A DNA stretch of 64,000 nucleotides from Alkanindiges illinoisensis (GCF_004377485.1 NZ_SNTY01000076.1:1-64000); one strand, 5' to 3'; counted from the stretch's first letter, positions 29,337 through 39,856 are shown. Program-made: numbers and translations. The notes: generated by a model not told the origin, from the sequence alone.

Positions 29337-29816
29337 ATGAAAATCAGAATCCTAACCATTGGCCAGAAGATGCCAGACTGGGTGCAAACCGGCTTTGATG
29401 ATTATTTCAAACGCATTCAACCGTTTGTGCAAACCCAGATTATTGAACTGCCAATGGCCAAACGCGGCAAAAATGATTCTGATACTGATATCCAAAAGTA
29501 CTGTATTCAGGAAGGCAGCAGTATTTTGCAAGCCCTAAAACCACAAGAACAACTCATTGCCCTTGAAGTGAATGGCCGCCATTTAACCACTGAAAAACTG
29601 GCCAGTACCATGCAAAACTGGATGCAGGATGGTCAGGACATTGCACTGGCAATTGGCGGGCCAGATGGCTTGTCGGATGAAGTCCGCCAAAAGGCCAAGT
29701 GGCACTGGTCTTTATCTGATCTTACCTTACCGCATCCACTGGTACGTATCGTATTGATCGAACAACTTTATCGTGCCATGACGGTGATTCATAACCATCC
29801 CTATCATCGCGCTTGA
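29337..29816 (+). CDS. rlmH: 23S rRNA (pseudouridine1915-N3) methyltransferase
   Basis: A 159-residue SPOUT methyltransferase that modifies helix 69 of 23S rRNA on assembled ribosomes. MKIRILTIGQKMPDWV at the start, AIGGPDGLSDEV in the SAM-binding knot, and HPLVRIVLIEQLYRAMTVIHNHPYHR at the C-terminus are all standard. The frame opens at 29298, but the ATG at 29337 gives the usual family length. Confidence 0.95.
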   Translation: MKIRILTIGQKMPDWVQTGFDDYFKRIQPFVQTQIIELPMAKRGKNDSDTDIQKYCIQEGSSILQALKPQEQLIALEVNGRHLTTEKLASTMQNWMQDGQDIALAIGGPDGLSDEVRQKAKWHWSLSDLTLPHPLVRIVLIEQLYRAMTVIHNHPYHRA

Positions 29817-30128
29817 TAAATCAACTCTTATGATAGCTTTTGATTAAAAACTAAGGCTTGATCATTAGCTTTGAGCTTTAAAATTTAAGCTTTTAACACA
29901 TTAATTTACTGATCGTTGCAGCATTGATAACAATCTGTTGCATCCGCAAGTCTTTAAATCTGTAACATTGCCCTGCATTATTATCTTCTGAACAGTATTT
30001 CCAAGGCTGGATTTCAAAACTGGATTTACTGTTTTATGTTTGAGCAGGGCTATTAAACCGCTTACCTACAGGGTACTTGTTGCTCACCTAGCTTTATTAA
30101 TTTTTATCTAGAGATTTTTGAGTCCATT
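29817..30128. other. Intergenic region, nothing recognised
   Basis: A 312-base stretch between rlmH and the dioxygenase gene. It is AT-rich with no credible frame, no strong hairpin and no promoter that I can assign confidently. Confidence 0.5.
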
Positions 30129-30905
30129 ATGAGCATATCCACCTTGCCCGGCCTGTTTATTTCCCATGGCTCGCCCATGCTGGCGATTGAGCCTGAGCAA
30201 GTGGGGCCAGCCCTGCACCGCTTGTCCATTAACCTGCCCAAGCCACGCGCCATTGTGGTGATGTCGGCACATTGGGAAAGTCAGGCGCTGGAAGTTAGCA
30301 CCAGCAGCCGTCCAGAAACCTGGCATGACTTTGGTGGTTTTCCACGTGAGCTATATCAGCTTCGTTACCCAGCGCCGGGTGATGCCATCCTGGCCGAACG
30401 CATGATTCAAATGCTAACGCATAGCGGCATGCCAGCACATGCCAACAGCTTGCGACCACGCGATCACGGTGTTTGGATGCCTTTGCTGCACATGTACCCG
30501 GAAGCTGATATTCCAGTAATCCAGATATCGCTACCCGTTCATTTCAGTGCAGCACAGATTTACCAAGTGGGCCAGATTTTAGCGCCCTTGCGCCATGAAC
30601 AGATTTTGCTCATTGGTTCTGGCAGTATTACCCATAATCTGGCTGAACTAAGCTGGGCTGAAGAACAGGCCAGCACCCCGGAATGGGCTTCGGGCTTTCG
30701 CAACTGGGTAGTGCATCAACTGAATAATGATGATTTTGCAGCGGTACTGGACTGGAAGCAGGCACCGCATGTAAGGCGCAATCATCCAACCCTTGAGCAT
30801 TTGTCACCGCTATTTTTTGCAATGGGTACTGGCTCGCGCTTTAGTCTGGTTCATTCGAGTTTTAGTCTGGGTGCACTGGGTATGGATTTATACCGGTTTG
30901 ATTAA
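30129..30905 (+). CDS. DODA-type extradiol ring-cleavage dioxygenase
   Basis: A 258-residue member of the LigB superfamily, close to YgiD 4,5-DOPA dioxygenase. Zinc or iron ligands should be His in LFISHGSPM, His in VVMSAHWES and His in GSGSITHNL; YPAPGDA and RPRDHGVWMPLLHMYPEADIPVIQISLP are typical of the family. It opens catechol-type rings with O2; the natural substrate here is not known. No aromatic-degradation genes are adjacent. Confidence 0.85.
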   Translation: MSISTLPGLFISHGSPMLAIEPEQVGPALHRLSINLPKPRAIVVMSAHWESQALEVSTSSRPETWHDFGGFPRELYQLRYPAPGDAILAERMIQMLTHSGMPAHANSLRPRDHGVWMPLLHMYPEADIPVIQISLPVHFSAAQIYQVGQILAPLRHEQILLIGSGSITHNLAELSWAEEQASTPEWASGFRNWVVHQLNNDDFAAVLDWKQAPHVRRNHPTLEHLSPLFFAMGTGSRFSLVHSSFSLGALGMDLYRFD

Positions 30906-30926
30906 AAAAATAGCAGCGCGTTAACC

Positions 30927-30958
30927 AAAGCCATGCAATACATTGGTGTGGCTTTTTT
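30927..30958 (+). terminator. Terminator of the dioxygenase gene
   Basis: AAAGCCA pairs with TGGCTTT with an imperfect upper stem (CAAT/ATTGGTG), followed by a T run. It lies 21 bases after the stop codon. Confidence 0.75.
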
Positions 30959-30993
30959 ATAATGAGGTATTAAGAAACTGGTGAAACCCAACA

Positions 30994-31791
30994 ATGAAAA
31001 ATTCCTTACTGCTTGCAATGAGCTTATCACTAATGGCCTGTACCCATTCTGGCTTGCATCCTAATCAAACCAGTATATCAGACAGTGCAACTACAATATC
31101 TTTAAGCAATCCCACGTTAAGCAGCTATACATGGCAACTGGTACAAGCGACCAATCAACAAGGCCAAGCCATCAGTAGCCTGTTTGTGCGTCCGGATCAA
31201 CCCGTTAGCCTTCAATTTAAAGACAACAATATTGGTATATTAAATACCTGTAACCACATGGGCGGTACCTACAAACTCAAGGGCAACGTATTAAGCGTTG
31301 GTAATCTGGTGTCCACCATGATGGCTTGTGATGCTCCAATCAACCAGTTGGACAGCCTGATGGGCAAGATTATTGAAGGCAGCTCCACGCTGAAGATTAC
31401 TACAGTCAATGGTCAGCCTCGGTTAACGCTAGTGAGCGCATCCGGTGATACATTGGTGTTTAAAGGAATTGCCACGCCAGAAACCAAATATGGGACGCAG
31501 GCTGAAACCATTTTTCTGGAAATTTCACCCAAAACCCAAACCTGTGATGCAGGTGTGCGCCAGATGCAGTGCTTGCAGGTGCGTCAGGTTAAATACAATG
31601 ATCAGGGCCTAAAAAGCTATGTATCCAATAGCTGGGAAAATTTTTATGCTCCAATTGAAGGCTATACGCATAATATCAATGAGCGTGTAATTATTCGGGC
31701 GAAAAAATATCCTGTTAAAAACCCACCAGCGGATGCGTCCAGCGCTGCCTATGTATTTGACATGATTGTTGAGCGTGAACAGGTTAAATAA
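30994..31791 (+). CDS. META and DUF4377 domain lipoprotein
   Basis: A 265-residue lipoprotein. Lipobox LMAC at 13-16 with Cys16 as the acylated residue. A META (HslJ-like) domain covers about residues 45-155, with NTCNHMGGTYKLKGNVLSV and STMMACDAPINQLD; a DUF4377 domain follows (about 165-262) with IFLEISPKTQTCDAGVRQMQCLQVR. This two-domain arrangement is common in Acinetobacter. HslJ relatives are linked to heat-shock and antibiotic tolerance; the role here is unknown. Confidence 0.85.
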   Translation: MKNSLLLAMSLSLMACTHSGLHPNQTSISDSATTISLSNPTLSSYTWQLVQATNQQGQAISSLFVRPDQPVSLQFKDNNIGILNTCNHMGGTYKLKGNVLSVGNLVSTMMACDAPINQLDSLMGKIIEGSSTLKITTVNGQPRLTLVSASGDTLVFKGIATPETKYGTQAETIFLEISPKTQTCDAGVRQMQCLQVRQVKYNDQGLKSYVSNSWENFYAPIEGYTHNINERVIIRAKKYPVKNPPADASSAAYVFDMIVEREQVK

Positions 31792-31821
31792 ATCATTAAT
31801 TGATCTAACCTGTAAAACAAG

Positions 31822-31860
31822 AAATGGCGTATTCTTAATTTTCTGAATACGCCATTTTTT
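31822..31860 (+). terminator. Bidirectional terminator
   Basis: AAATGGCGTATTC pairs perfectly with GAATACGCCATTT over a 10-base loop, followed by a T run on the plus strand. It lies between the lipoprotein gene and the convergent gdhA gene and can serve both. Confidence 0.88.
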
Positions 31861-31905
31861 ATGATAAGTCTTGAGTTGGTTTATTTTCTAAAAACCAGCT
31901 TAAAG

Positions 31906-33270
31906 CTACCAGACACCTTGCGCCAGCATGGCATCAGCGACTTTAACAAACCCGGCAATATTCGCACCGTTCACATAATTCACAGTGCCATCCTCAGCTT
32001 GGCCATAAAACACGCAGCTTTGATGAATCTGCTGCATGATGTGATGCAAGCGACTGTCTACATCAGCATGTGGCCAGCTTAAACGCATGGCATTTTGCGT
32101 CATTTCCAGCCCAGAAGTGGTTACCCCGCCTGCATTACTGGCCTTGCCCGGCGCATACAAAATTTTGGCATTTAAAAAACAGTTTACTGCATCCAGTGTA
32201 CAGGGCATATTTGCCCCTTCTGCCACACACATCACGCCATTTTTAATTAGCAGTTCTGCATCCTGCTGGTTGAGTTCATTTTGTGTGGCACACGGCAAGG
32301 CAATATCTACGGGGAGATGCCAAGGACGCTGATCTGGGTAATAGGTCAGCTTCTGCTCGGTGGCAAACTCTGATAGACGCTTGCGCTGGATAGTTTTATG
32401 CAGCTTGATTTGCTCAAGCAATTCAATATCAAGCCCTTGCTCAATATGCAGGGTGCCGTTTGAATCTGATAAGGTGACCACTTTGGCACCCAGCTCAATG
32501 GCCTTTTCTGCCGCATGTAACGCCACATTGCCAGATCCGGAAATGGCAATTTTCTTGTTGTCCAGCGTTTCACCCCGGGTGTGCAGCATCTGCTCGGTAA
32601 AATACACACAGCCATATCCGGTGGCTTCAGGCCGCATCAGGCTGCCGCCATAAGACAAACCCTTACCGGTAAAAACACAGGCGGTATCATTGCTAATCTT
32701 TTTCATCATGCCCGTCATATAACCTATCTCACGCGCACCCACACCAATATCACCAGCCGGGATATCAGTATTGGGGCCAAGATGACGATATAGTTCCAGC
32801 ATCAGTGCCTGACAAAACCGCATAACTTCATTGTTACTTTTACCTTTCGGATCAAAGTCAGAACCGCCCTTGCCGCCCCCCATGGGTAATGTGGTCAGGG
32901 CATTTTTAAAGGTTTGCTCAAAACCCAGAAATTTCAGGATAGATACATTGACTGAAGGGTGAAAGCGCATACCACCCTTATATGGCCCAATGGCTGAATT
33001 AAACTGCACCCGCCATGCCCGATTGACCTGCACTTCATTGCGGTCATCGACCCAGGCCACCCGAAACTGGATAATACGTTCCGGCTCAACCAGACGCTCC
33101 AGTAAGCCCTGCTCAGCATAAAAAGAATTTTTTTCAATAAAGGGCCACAAACTGGTCATTACTTCTTCCACCGCTTGCATGAACTCTGGTTCACTTTGAT
33201 TGCGGCGGCTTACTGTATTCAAAAAATCATTAACTGAACTATATTTCAAAATTAACTCTCTCTTATCCAT
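31906..33270 (-). CDS. gdhA: NADP-specific glutamate dehydrogenase
   Basis: A 454-residue hexameric glutamate dehydrogenase making glutamate from 2-oxoglutarate and ammonia. The substrate-binding lysines lie in GPYKGGMRFHPSV and TLPMGGGKGGSDFDPKGKS, and the Rossmann motif is ISGSGNVALHAAEKA. The frame extends to 33402, but the extra 44 residues have no family match; ATG at 33270 gives MDKRELILKYSSVNDF, the expected start. Works with GlnE-regulated glutamine synthetase and AmtB in nitrogen assimilation. Confidence 0.95.
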   Translation of the reverse strand: MDKRELILKYSSVNDFLNTVSRRNQSEPEFMQAVEEVMTSLWPFIEKNSFYAEQGLLERLVEPERIIQFRVAWVDDRNEVQVNRAWRVQFNSAIGPYKGGMRFHPSVNVSILKFLGFEQTFKNALTTLPMGGGKGGSDFDPKGKSNNEVMRFCQALMLELYRHLGPNTDIPAGDIGVGAREIGYMTGMMKKISNDTACVFTGKGLSYGGSLMRPEATGYGCVYFTEQMLHTRGETLDNKKIAISGSGNVALHAAEKAIELGAKVVTLSDSNGTLHIEQGLDIELLEQIKLHKTIQRKRLSEFATEQKLTYYPDQRPWHLPVDIALPCATQNELNQQDAELLIKNGVMCVAEGANMPCTLDAVNCFLNAKILYAPGKASNAGGVTTSGLEMTQNAMRLSWPHADVDSRLHHIMQQIHQSCVFYGQAEDGTVNYVNGANIAGFVKVADAMLAQGVW

Positions 33271-33434
33271 AAAAATAAATAGGATGAGGCAAAACAGGAT
33301 CATCGCAGAATTCAGTTTCTGGCAGGGATTATCTGTTGCACTTGCAGCGTTTTTGACAAGTTTTATTTGACCTTGTCGCAGGATTCTCGCATCATTTGCC
33401 ACTTTATTTGTTTTAGTTTAGTGCCCTATTGTTC

Positions 33435-34226
33435 ATGTCAACTGCCGAACTGATTCATTTACTTGACGCGACCCTGCCGCAGACCCAGTGCGGTCTTTGC
33501 GGACATCCCGCAGGCTGCCTGCCGTATGCCACTGCCATGGCTGAGGGTGCCAGTGCAGATGGCTGTGTGCCCGGTGGCCAGCCTGTTGCAAACAAACTCG
33601 CAGAGATACTAGGGCGGGCACCATTGCCTGCCAAACCCAGCCAATGGCCCATCGTGGCAGATGGCCGACCTCAGCGTATGAAAGCCATCATTCGTGAGGA
33701 TGAATGCATTGGCTGCACCAAGTGCATTAGCGCCTGCCCGGTCGATGCCATTATGGGCAGTGGCAAGCTCATGCACAGTATTCTGACTGACCTGTGTACT
33801 GGCTGTGAATTGTGTATTCCGCCTTGCCCGGTTGATTGCATTGATCTGGTTGTAGACCCAGCCCCACCACCGAGTGATATGGAACGATTTGCCGAACAAG
33901 ATGACCTGCGCCGGCGCTATCAGGCGCATGTACTGCGTGAACAGCAGCGTATGCTCACCCAGAAAGCCCGTAAGCCTATTGTTTCAGCTGCAATCAGCAC
34001 GGAACAGGCAGCAGCCATTACTGGTGTAGACGTGCATCAGCTTATGGTTCCAGTGGTAGATGCTAAACCTGCGGCTCCTGTTTCAGCGGCGCAAACCATC
34101 AAACTGGCCTCATTACGTAGCCAGATTAAAAAACTGGAACGCCAGCTTAACGTTAAACCTGATGATCTGGCCAAGCAGCAACAGTTAGAATTATTAAAAA
34201 CAGCGCTGCAACGCAGCATGGATTAA
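33435..34226 (+). CDS. rsxB: Rnf/Rsx electron transport subunit B-like ferredoxin
   Basis: About 263 residues. A four-cysteine Fe-S domain ([11 protein letters not shown] with a later Cys in DGCVPGG) is followed by two 4Fe-4S ferredoxin motifs, [14 protein letters not shown] and [14 protein letters not shown], and an unusually long Gln/Arg-rich C-terminal tail. Unlike full RnfB it has no N-terminal membrane helix, and no rnfACDGE genes are nearby. ATG at 33435 is chosen over the in-frame TTG two codons upstream. It is 2 bases from nth, the usual neighbour in gammaproteobacteria. Electron partner unknown. Confidence 0.85.
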   Translation: MSTAELIHLLDATLPQTQCGLCGHPAGCLPYATAMAEGASADGCVPGGQPVANKLAEILGRAPLPAKPSQWPIVADGRPQRMKAIIREDECIGCTKCISACPVDAIMGSGKLMHSILTDLCTGCELCIPPCPVDCIDLVVDPAPPPSDMERFAEQDDLRRRYQAHVLREQQRMLTQKARKPIVSAAISTEQAAAITGVDVHQLMVPVVDAKPAAPVSAAQTIKLASLRSQIKKLERQLNVKPDDLAKQQQLELLKTALQRSMD

Positions 34227-34228
34227 CC

Positions 34229-34912
34229 ATGAAGCCAGAACACGTCGAAGAATTTTTCAAACGCTTGCAAGCCCAACGACCCAATCCCACCACCGAACTG
34301 CTCTATCACTCACCGTTTGAGCTACTCATTGCCGTAATTTTGTCGGCACAAATGACTGATGTAGGGGTTAATAAAGCCACAGCCAAACTGTTTGCAGTGG
34401 CTAACACGCCTGAAAGTATTCTGGCGCTGGGCGTAGAAGGGCTTAAGGAATATATCAGTAACGTTAATTTTTATACGGCCAAAGCCAACAATATTATCAA
34501 GACCTGCCAGATACTGATTGACCTGCACGGCAGTCAGGTGCCAGATGACCGTAAAGCGCTGGAAGCACTAGCCGGTGTCGGGCGCAAAACAGCCAATGTG
34601 GTATTAAATACGGCATTCGGCCATCCCACCATGGCCGTGGATACTCATATCTTCCGGGTGAGCAATCGAACCGGACTGGCCCCAGCCAAAACGGTGGAAG
34701 GCGTCGAAAAAAAACTATTGGAAGTGGTGCCTGAGCCGTATCTGACCAATGCCCATCACTGGATATTATTGCATGGCCGCTATACCTGTAAGGCACGGGT
34801 TCCGCTGTGCGCACAATGTATTGTGGCGGATTTATGCCAATGGCCGGACAAATACGAATTCGGTGCTGCCGAAGGTATGGCGCATCTAAAAAGCTTAACT
34901 TTAAAAACCTAG
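34229..34912 (+). CDS. nth: Endonuclease III
   Basis: A 227-residue DNA glycosylase/AP lyase that removes oxidised pyrimidines. Helix-hairpin-helix LAGVGRKTANVVLN contains the catalytic Lys120; Asp138 lies in AVDTHIFRVSNR, both at the E. coli positions. The 4Fe-4S cluster ligands follow the C-x6-C-x2-C-x5-C pattern in CKARVPLCAQCIVADLC. The C-terminal extension is about 15 residues longer than in E. coli. Co-transcribed with rsxB. Confidence 0.97.
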   Translation: MKPEHVEEFFKRLQAQRPNPTTELLYHSPFELLIAVILSAQMTDVGVNKATAKLFAVANTPESILALGVEGLKEYISNVNFYTAKANNIIKTCQILIDLHGSQVPDDRKALEALAGVGRKTANVVLNTAFGHPTMAVDTHIFRVSNRTGLAPAKTVEGVEKKLLEVVPEPYLTNAHHWILLHGRYTCKARVPLCAQCIVADLCQWPDKYEFGAAEGMAHLKSLTLKT

Positions 34913-34994
34913 CTTTAAAAACATGGGCGCATAAATCTGGCAATAAAAAGCCTGCTCAATCTAAACGCCAAATACGATTTGAAAAGTCATAAAA

Positions 34995-35018
34995 AAAACG
35001 GGGTCATTGCCCCGTTTT
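34995..35018. terminator. Bidirectional terminator between nth and adk
   Basis: AAAACGGGG pairs with CCCCGTTTT over a 6-base loop, flanked by A and T runs. It lies between the convergent nth and adk genes and can act on both strands. Confidence 0.9.
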
Positions 35019-35032
35019 TTATTGAAACCCTG

Positions 35033-35695
<663 letters not shown>

Positions 35696-35964
35696 TCAAT
35701 TACAATAAAAAATTACAAATTAAAACTTAAAAGATTGGCGTAACAATACATTTACCGCTGACTGGACTCAAGTTTTTTTTCAACGTTATCCGGTTACTTT
35801 CAGTAAGCATTTTTATCAACACTGGCAGCAATATAGCCTACATCGGTAAATTGCCTATTACTGAACTGTATCTATCATTCCCAACTGGGTCGCCAAATAC
35901 TATAAGACCTAAGTGGTAACTGCCCTAGCCTTATTGGATAAAGGCAGCCCATAAAACTGGTCTA

Positions 35965-37281
35965 TTAACGGATAAAAGCCACAAACAAATGGATGGTGCC
36001 TGCTATAAATCCGGTTACACCACCCAGCACAATCAAAATCCACTCATCTTCCTGAAAGGCAGGCCGCAGCAGGTTCTGGAATTCTTTGGGTGACAAAGCA
36101 AGAATGCGCTCACGGAACATATGATAAATCTTTTGCGCACGGCTCTGGTTTAGCACCGGATCAGAAATAGGCACCATGGTAATCTGAATTGAGCGATCAA
36201 TCAGGTCGGTTTTTAATCGTGCATATTCTTTCATGCCAATACTGACCTGCAAGCTGGTGCGTACAACTGGCGTTTCCATGATTTTATTGATATGGCGCTT
36301 TAGAATGCGTCGGGTTTTTTCCTTGCGCGAGCCATACATCATTTCAGTCATGATGCTTTTGAGGGTAATTAGCTCTTCTGTCACCACTGAGGCAAATACA
36401 TCGGACACTTCATGCTGGCGCTTCATAAAGGCACCTTGCCAGTTATAAGTGGCAATATGTGGCAGTACAGGCGTGATAAATGGAATTTTGGTATTGGTAC
36501 GTCTAAATAATTTGAGATAGCGAAACGGATGCGGCTCTACCGGATTGAACACCATCCAGATTGCAATCCAGTTGGTCAAAAAGCCCCAGATTGCGGCCCA
36601 GAATGGCACTGTCCAGTGCCACGGCACAAAAAACCAGACCAGCATCTGGAAAAAGCCGAAAAACATACCAATCAGCGCACTGATATGCCAGATAAAATTA
36701 ATTTCCTTCTGACCGACTTTAAGGAACATGCGTACCATGAGGCGGCGATCACCTTCCATCTGGCGCACCACCATTTCGCGCATGTCGACCAGATTTTCTA
36801 CATTAAAGGTTAGCTCATTGACGAGATCACGCAGCACCGTAGGAATCTGTTTTTGCGCCTGGCTGTAGATACGTCGCTTGATGGAAAATGGCAGGTTTTC
36901 CCACAATACCGGGTTACGCTCCAGCATCACCTCATCAATCAGGTGTTCAAGGTCATAGCCGACCTGATCACCAATGATCTTGGCCATTTCGTCAGGCTCC
37001 ATGGCCTGAAGAAACTCCTGCAGTGACCCCAGCTTGGACAGGGTGTTGTCGGTAATAATACCAGAAATACGGCCCGCCTTGCGCGGTACGATTCCCTGCC
37101 AGCCCACAGGCAGCGAACCAACATGAAAGCCCCAGAAGTTAATGGGGTAAAATACCATTTTTAGCGCCATCCAGACGTGCGCCCAAGTCACAAAGGCCGT
37201 TACTGGCACAATACTTAAAATTGCCCAAAAATCGGGGCGATTTGCAAAGACCTGCCAATAATGACTAATAAACTCCAGCAT
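35965..37281 (-). CDS. DUF445 membrane protein
   Basis: A 438-residue protein of the DUF445 family. Hydrophobic helices lie near the N-terminus (about 17-45), in the middle (about 205-250, rich in Trp and Phe) and at the C-terminus (about 415-436), with long soluble helical stretches between. The motif FYPINFWGFHVGSLPVGWQGIVPRKAGRIS near residue 45 is typical. Function unknown; relatives have been tied to envelope integrity. It is monocistronic with a weak ribosome binding site GAGAG. Confidence 0.75.
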   Translation of the reverse strand: MLEFISHYWQVFANRPDFWAILSIVPVTAFVTWAHVWMALKMVFYPINFWGFHVGSLPVGWQGIVPRKAGRISGIITDNTLSKLGSLQEFLQAMEPDEMAKIIGDQVGYDLEHLIDEVMLERNPVLWENLPFSIKRRIYSQAQKQIPTVLRDLVNELTFNVENLVDMREMVVRQMEGDRRLMVRMFLKVGQKEINFIWHISALIGMFFGFFQMLVWFFVPWHWTVPFWAAIWGFLTNWIAIWMVFNPVEPHPFRYLKLFRRTNTKIPFITPVLPHIATYNWQGAFMKRQHEVSDVFASVVTEELITLKSIMTEMMYGSRKEKTRRILKRHINKIMETPVVRTSLQVSIGMKEYARLKTDLIDRSIQITMVPISDPVLNQSRAQKIYHMFRERILALSPKEFQNLLRPAFQEDEWILIVLGGVTGFIAGTIHLFVAFIR

Positions 37282-37362
37282 GCAACACTCTCAAATGACG
37301 CCTAAACACTGTAAATTGGATAATATCCTATCTACTTTTAATGTTGATGGTTTAGCAACCTA

Positions 37363-37890
37363 TCAATAAATGCCAAAACTAAAACTATAGCCAAACATAA
37401 TCATCGGAGTAGCATCTTCCTTGCTGCCATCGCGTCCTTTCTTGCGCTCACCCACGCCAATGCCGACACTGGCCGCGCTAACACGTGATCTGTTCATCCA
37501 GACATAGGACAGCTCGCCACCAGCACCGAGGCGATTGTACTTTTTGCTATCCTGAGTTTTGGTTTCAATGTGGCCCACAAAGCCACCAAAGTAATAACCG
37601 TTTTTATCGGTTCCTGTCAGGAAATACGGATAGCGAAAGCCAATCTGACCGGCAGGTTCATTTGGCCCATCAATAAACCCACCCGCCTTGACATAAATAT
37701 TGCCGTAGCCTGTTGGCATTTCAGCATTCAGGTGATACAGCTCATTGGTAATCCCCACACCCGCATATACTTTTTTTAGCCCTGTGGTGTCTGTTGCAGG
37801 CTTTGGAAACCAGTCCTTGACTGCTGCCTGTGCCGACACACTTGTCATTAACCCCACTGTCAACAGCGCTGTAATCCACTGTTTATTCAT
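37363..37890 (-). CDS. Secreted/outer-membrane beta-rich protein, unrecognised
   Basis: A 175-residue protein with a clear Sec signal peptide (KQWITALLTVGLMTSVSAQA, cleavage after AQA). The mature part alternates polar and hydrophobic residues (KVYAGVGITNELYHL, GYYFGGFVGHIET, GGELSYVWMNRS, PMIMFGYSFSFGIY) and ends in an aromatic residue, which suggests a small outer-membrane beta barrel. ATG at 37890 has AGGAG upstream; the frame extends further but without a sensible start. Family not recognised. Confidence 0.65.
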   Translation of the reverse strand: MNKQWITALLTVGLMTSVSAQAAVKDWFPKPATDTTGLKKVYAGVGITNELYHLNAEMPTGYGNIYVKAGGFIDGPNEPAGQIGFRYPYFLTGTDKNGYYFGGFVGHIETKTQDSKKYNRLGAGGELSYVWMNRSRVSAASVGIGVGERKKGRDGSKEDATPMIMFGYSFSFGIY

Positions 37891-38018
37891 TACGAACCAC
37901 TCCTGCTGGTTTTTTGGTCTACAACACCCTCTATGGCGTCGTTTGGTTAAGCCAAGGCAGACTTTATCAGAAAAAATCTGCCTGACCACTATTATTCGCC
38001 AACAAACATAAGTTTTTA

Positions 38019-39548
38019 TTATGCATTAAGTATGGTTTCATCTGCGATTTTTTCATCATCAGGCTGTGGCATGCCCTTGCGATTGGGCCAGATCAGGCTG
38101 CCCAGCAGCATGCCAATGACTGAAGCAATAAAGCCAGCCAGTTGCGGTGGACATACGGCAGCCAAATGTTGCAAGCCAATCATTGACCAGCCAGTACCAC
38201 TACTCCAGCTATAATCCAGTGCTTCAAATATAAGCCAAACCCCCACGCCAAATGCAATGGACACCCGGGCACCGTTCTGACTGGCCCGCTTCCAGTACAA
38301 CCCAAAAGCTAGCGGAGCAAAAGCGCCAACCAGAACCACTTTATAGGCATTTTCTACCATTTCAAAAATGGATTTATCGGTTGCCAGTGCATAGGTGGTC
38401 ACACAAATCGCAAATACCATTACGGTAGCACGGATAAACCAGACACGCTGGCGGCTATCCAGACGGTAATAAACTTTTGACAGCAGGTTTTCACTGATGA
38501 CTCCTGATGGCGCCAGCAATGTCGCAGATGCCGTACTCATAATGGCTGATAACAGCGCACCAAAGAAAATAACCTGCACAAAAACCGGTGTGTTTTGCAT
38601 GATCAGGTTGGGTAGTACCATTTGTGAATCGCCACCTTCACCCAACGCTGCATTCACCATATCCGGATTAACAATAAATGCCGTATAGGCCAGATAAATG
38701 GGCATCATGGCAAACAGGAAATAGCAGATTCCACCAATCACTGCACCATTACGCGCATTGTTGGCCGTGTTGGCTGCCAGTACGCGCTGGTAAATATCCT
38801 GTTGTGGAATTGAACCAAAACCCAGAGTGATGAGTGCGCCAAAAAACCCCAGCCAGCCCGCCAGATTATGCTCAGGAAGCATATTCAGCTTACCGGCTTC
38901 ACGTGCATGCGTAATGACAGTAGTTGCACCGCCATCGACCATGCCGGTAATCAGCCAGGTGATATACACCAGTCCGGCAACCAGCAGGATATTGTGAATA
39001 AAGTCAGTTAAGGCAACCGACCACATGCCGCCCAGAATGGTATAGGTGACCACAATGGTTACGCCAATGAGCACGCCGCCTGTTACACTGATCAGATCAT
39101 GCGTAATAATATTAAACACCAGCCCCATTGCTGACAGCTGTGCAGCGACCCAGCCCAGATATGATAGGGCAATAACCACTGAAGTAATGACTTCAATATC
39201 ACGGCCATAGCGCTTGCGGTAAAAATCGCCAATAGTCAGCAGCTTGAGACGGTATAAAGGCACGGCAAAAAACAAACCAACCAGAATCAGGCACAAGGCA
39301 GCGCCAAACGGGTCAGCAACAATACCGCCCAGCCCTTCCTGAATAAATGTCGATGACGTCCCTAGAATGGTTTCTGAGCCAAACCATGTGGCAAATGTTG
39401 TGGTAACCACCATAAACAATGGCAGACGGTGACCGGCCACCAGATAATCAGAACTGTTCTTGACCCGGCGCGCAGCATATAAGCCCACACCAATGTTAAG
39501 GGCTAAATAAGCCACCAATGCAATTGCCAACAAATATTGATTTGCCAC
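38019..39548 (-). CDS. Sodium:solute symporter family transporter
   Basis: A 509-residue inner-membrane protein with about 13 predicted helices of the SSS/LeuT fold. The N-terminal KNSSDYLVAGHRLPLFMVVTTTFATWFGSETILG and the GFGSIPQQDIYQRVLAANTANNAR segment are hallmarks of the family. Likely a Na+-coupled importer of a small organic solute; the closest subgroups carry proline, pantothenate or short-chain acids, and the substrate cannot be fixed here. Transcribed away from mrdA. Confidence 0.85.
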   Translation of the reverse strand: MANQYLLAIALVAYLALNIGVGLYAARRVKNSSDYLVAGHRLPLFMVVTTTFATWFGSETILGTSSTFIQEGLGGIVADPFGAALCLILVGLFFAVPLYRLKLLTIGDFYRKRYGRDIEVITSVVIALSYLGWVAAQLSAMGLVFNIITHDLISVTGGVLIGVTIVVTYTILGGMWSVALTDFIHNILLVAGLVYITWLITGMVDGGATTVITHAREAGKLNMLPEHNLAGWLGFFGALITLGFGSIPQQDIYQRVLAANTANNARNGAVIGGICYFLFAMMPIYLAYTAFIVNPDMVNAALGEGGDSQMVLPNLIMQNTPVFVQVIFFGALLSAIMSTASATLLAPSGVISENLLSKVYYRLDSRQRVWFIRATVMVFAICVTTYALATDKSIFEMVENAYKVVLVGAFAPLAFGLYWKRASQNGARVSIAFGVGVWLIFEALDYSWSSGTGWSMIGLQHLAAVCPPQLAGFIASVIGMLLGSLIWPNRKGMPQPDDEKIADETILNA

Positions 39549-39726
39549 AGCTCACCCTTCTTATGTTTAGGGTTAAACTTTATTCCGCAGCACTGGTGCT
39601 GGCGGTGCCAACTGTACGTCCCCAAGTTCTGGGTAGACGGCGCGAAAGTTTAGACAAAAGTAGAACATCTGTCGCGTTTTTTTTATCGAAACCGACAAGA
39701 AAACCCAAATGCTAAATTCCCAACAC

Positions 39727-39762
39727 TAAAAACCAGAAACTCGGTAAAAACCAGAAACCCGG
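39727..39762. repeat. 18-bp tandem direct repeat upstream of mrdA
   Basis: Two adjacent copies of TAAAAACCAGAAACYCGG, differing at one base, lie about 95 bases before the mrdA start in the divergent spacer with the symporter gene. They could be duplicated regulator sites or a replication-slippage product. Confidence 0.6.
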
Positions 39763-39856
39763 TCTGCTGCCATCTTTTACATCTCAATGTGGCAGAAGAT
39801 TGGCATCCATCGGCAAATATAGCTAAAATTGTGCCAATCTTATTGCTGCTGCCTGT

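Noticed and set aside
32346-33137. Short frames on both strands within gdhA
   Set aside because: All lie inside gdhA, whose motifs account for the sequence.
34497-34943. A 148-codon frame antisense to nth
   Set aside because: Overlaps the catalytic and Fe-S region of nth and has no ribosome binding site.
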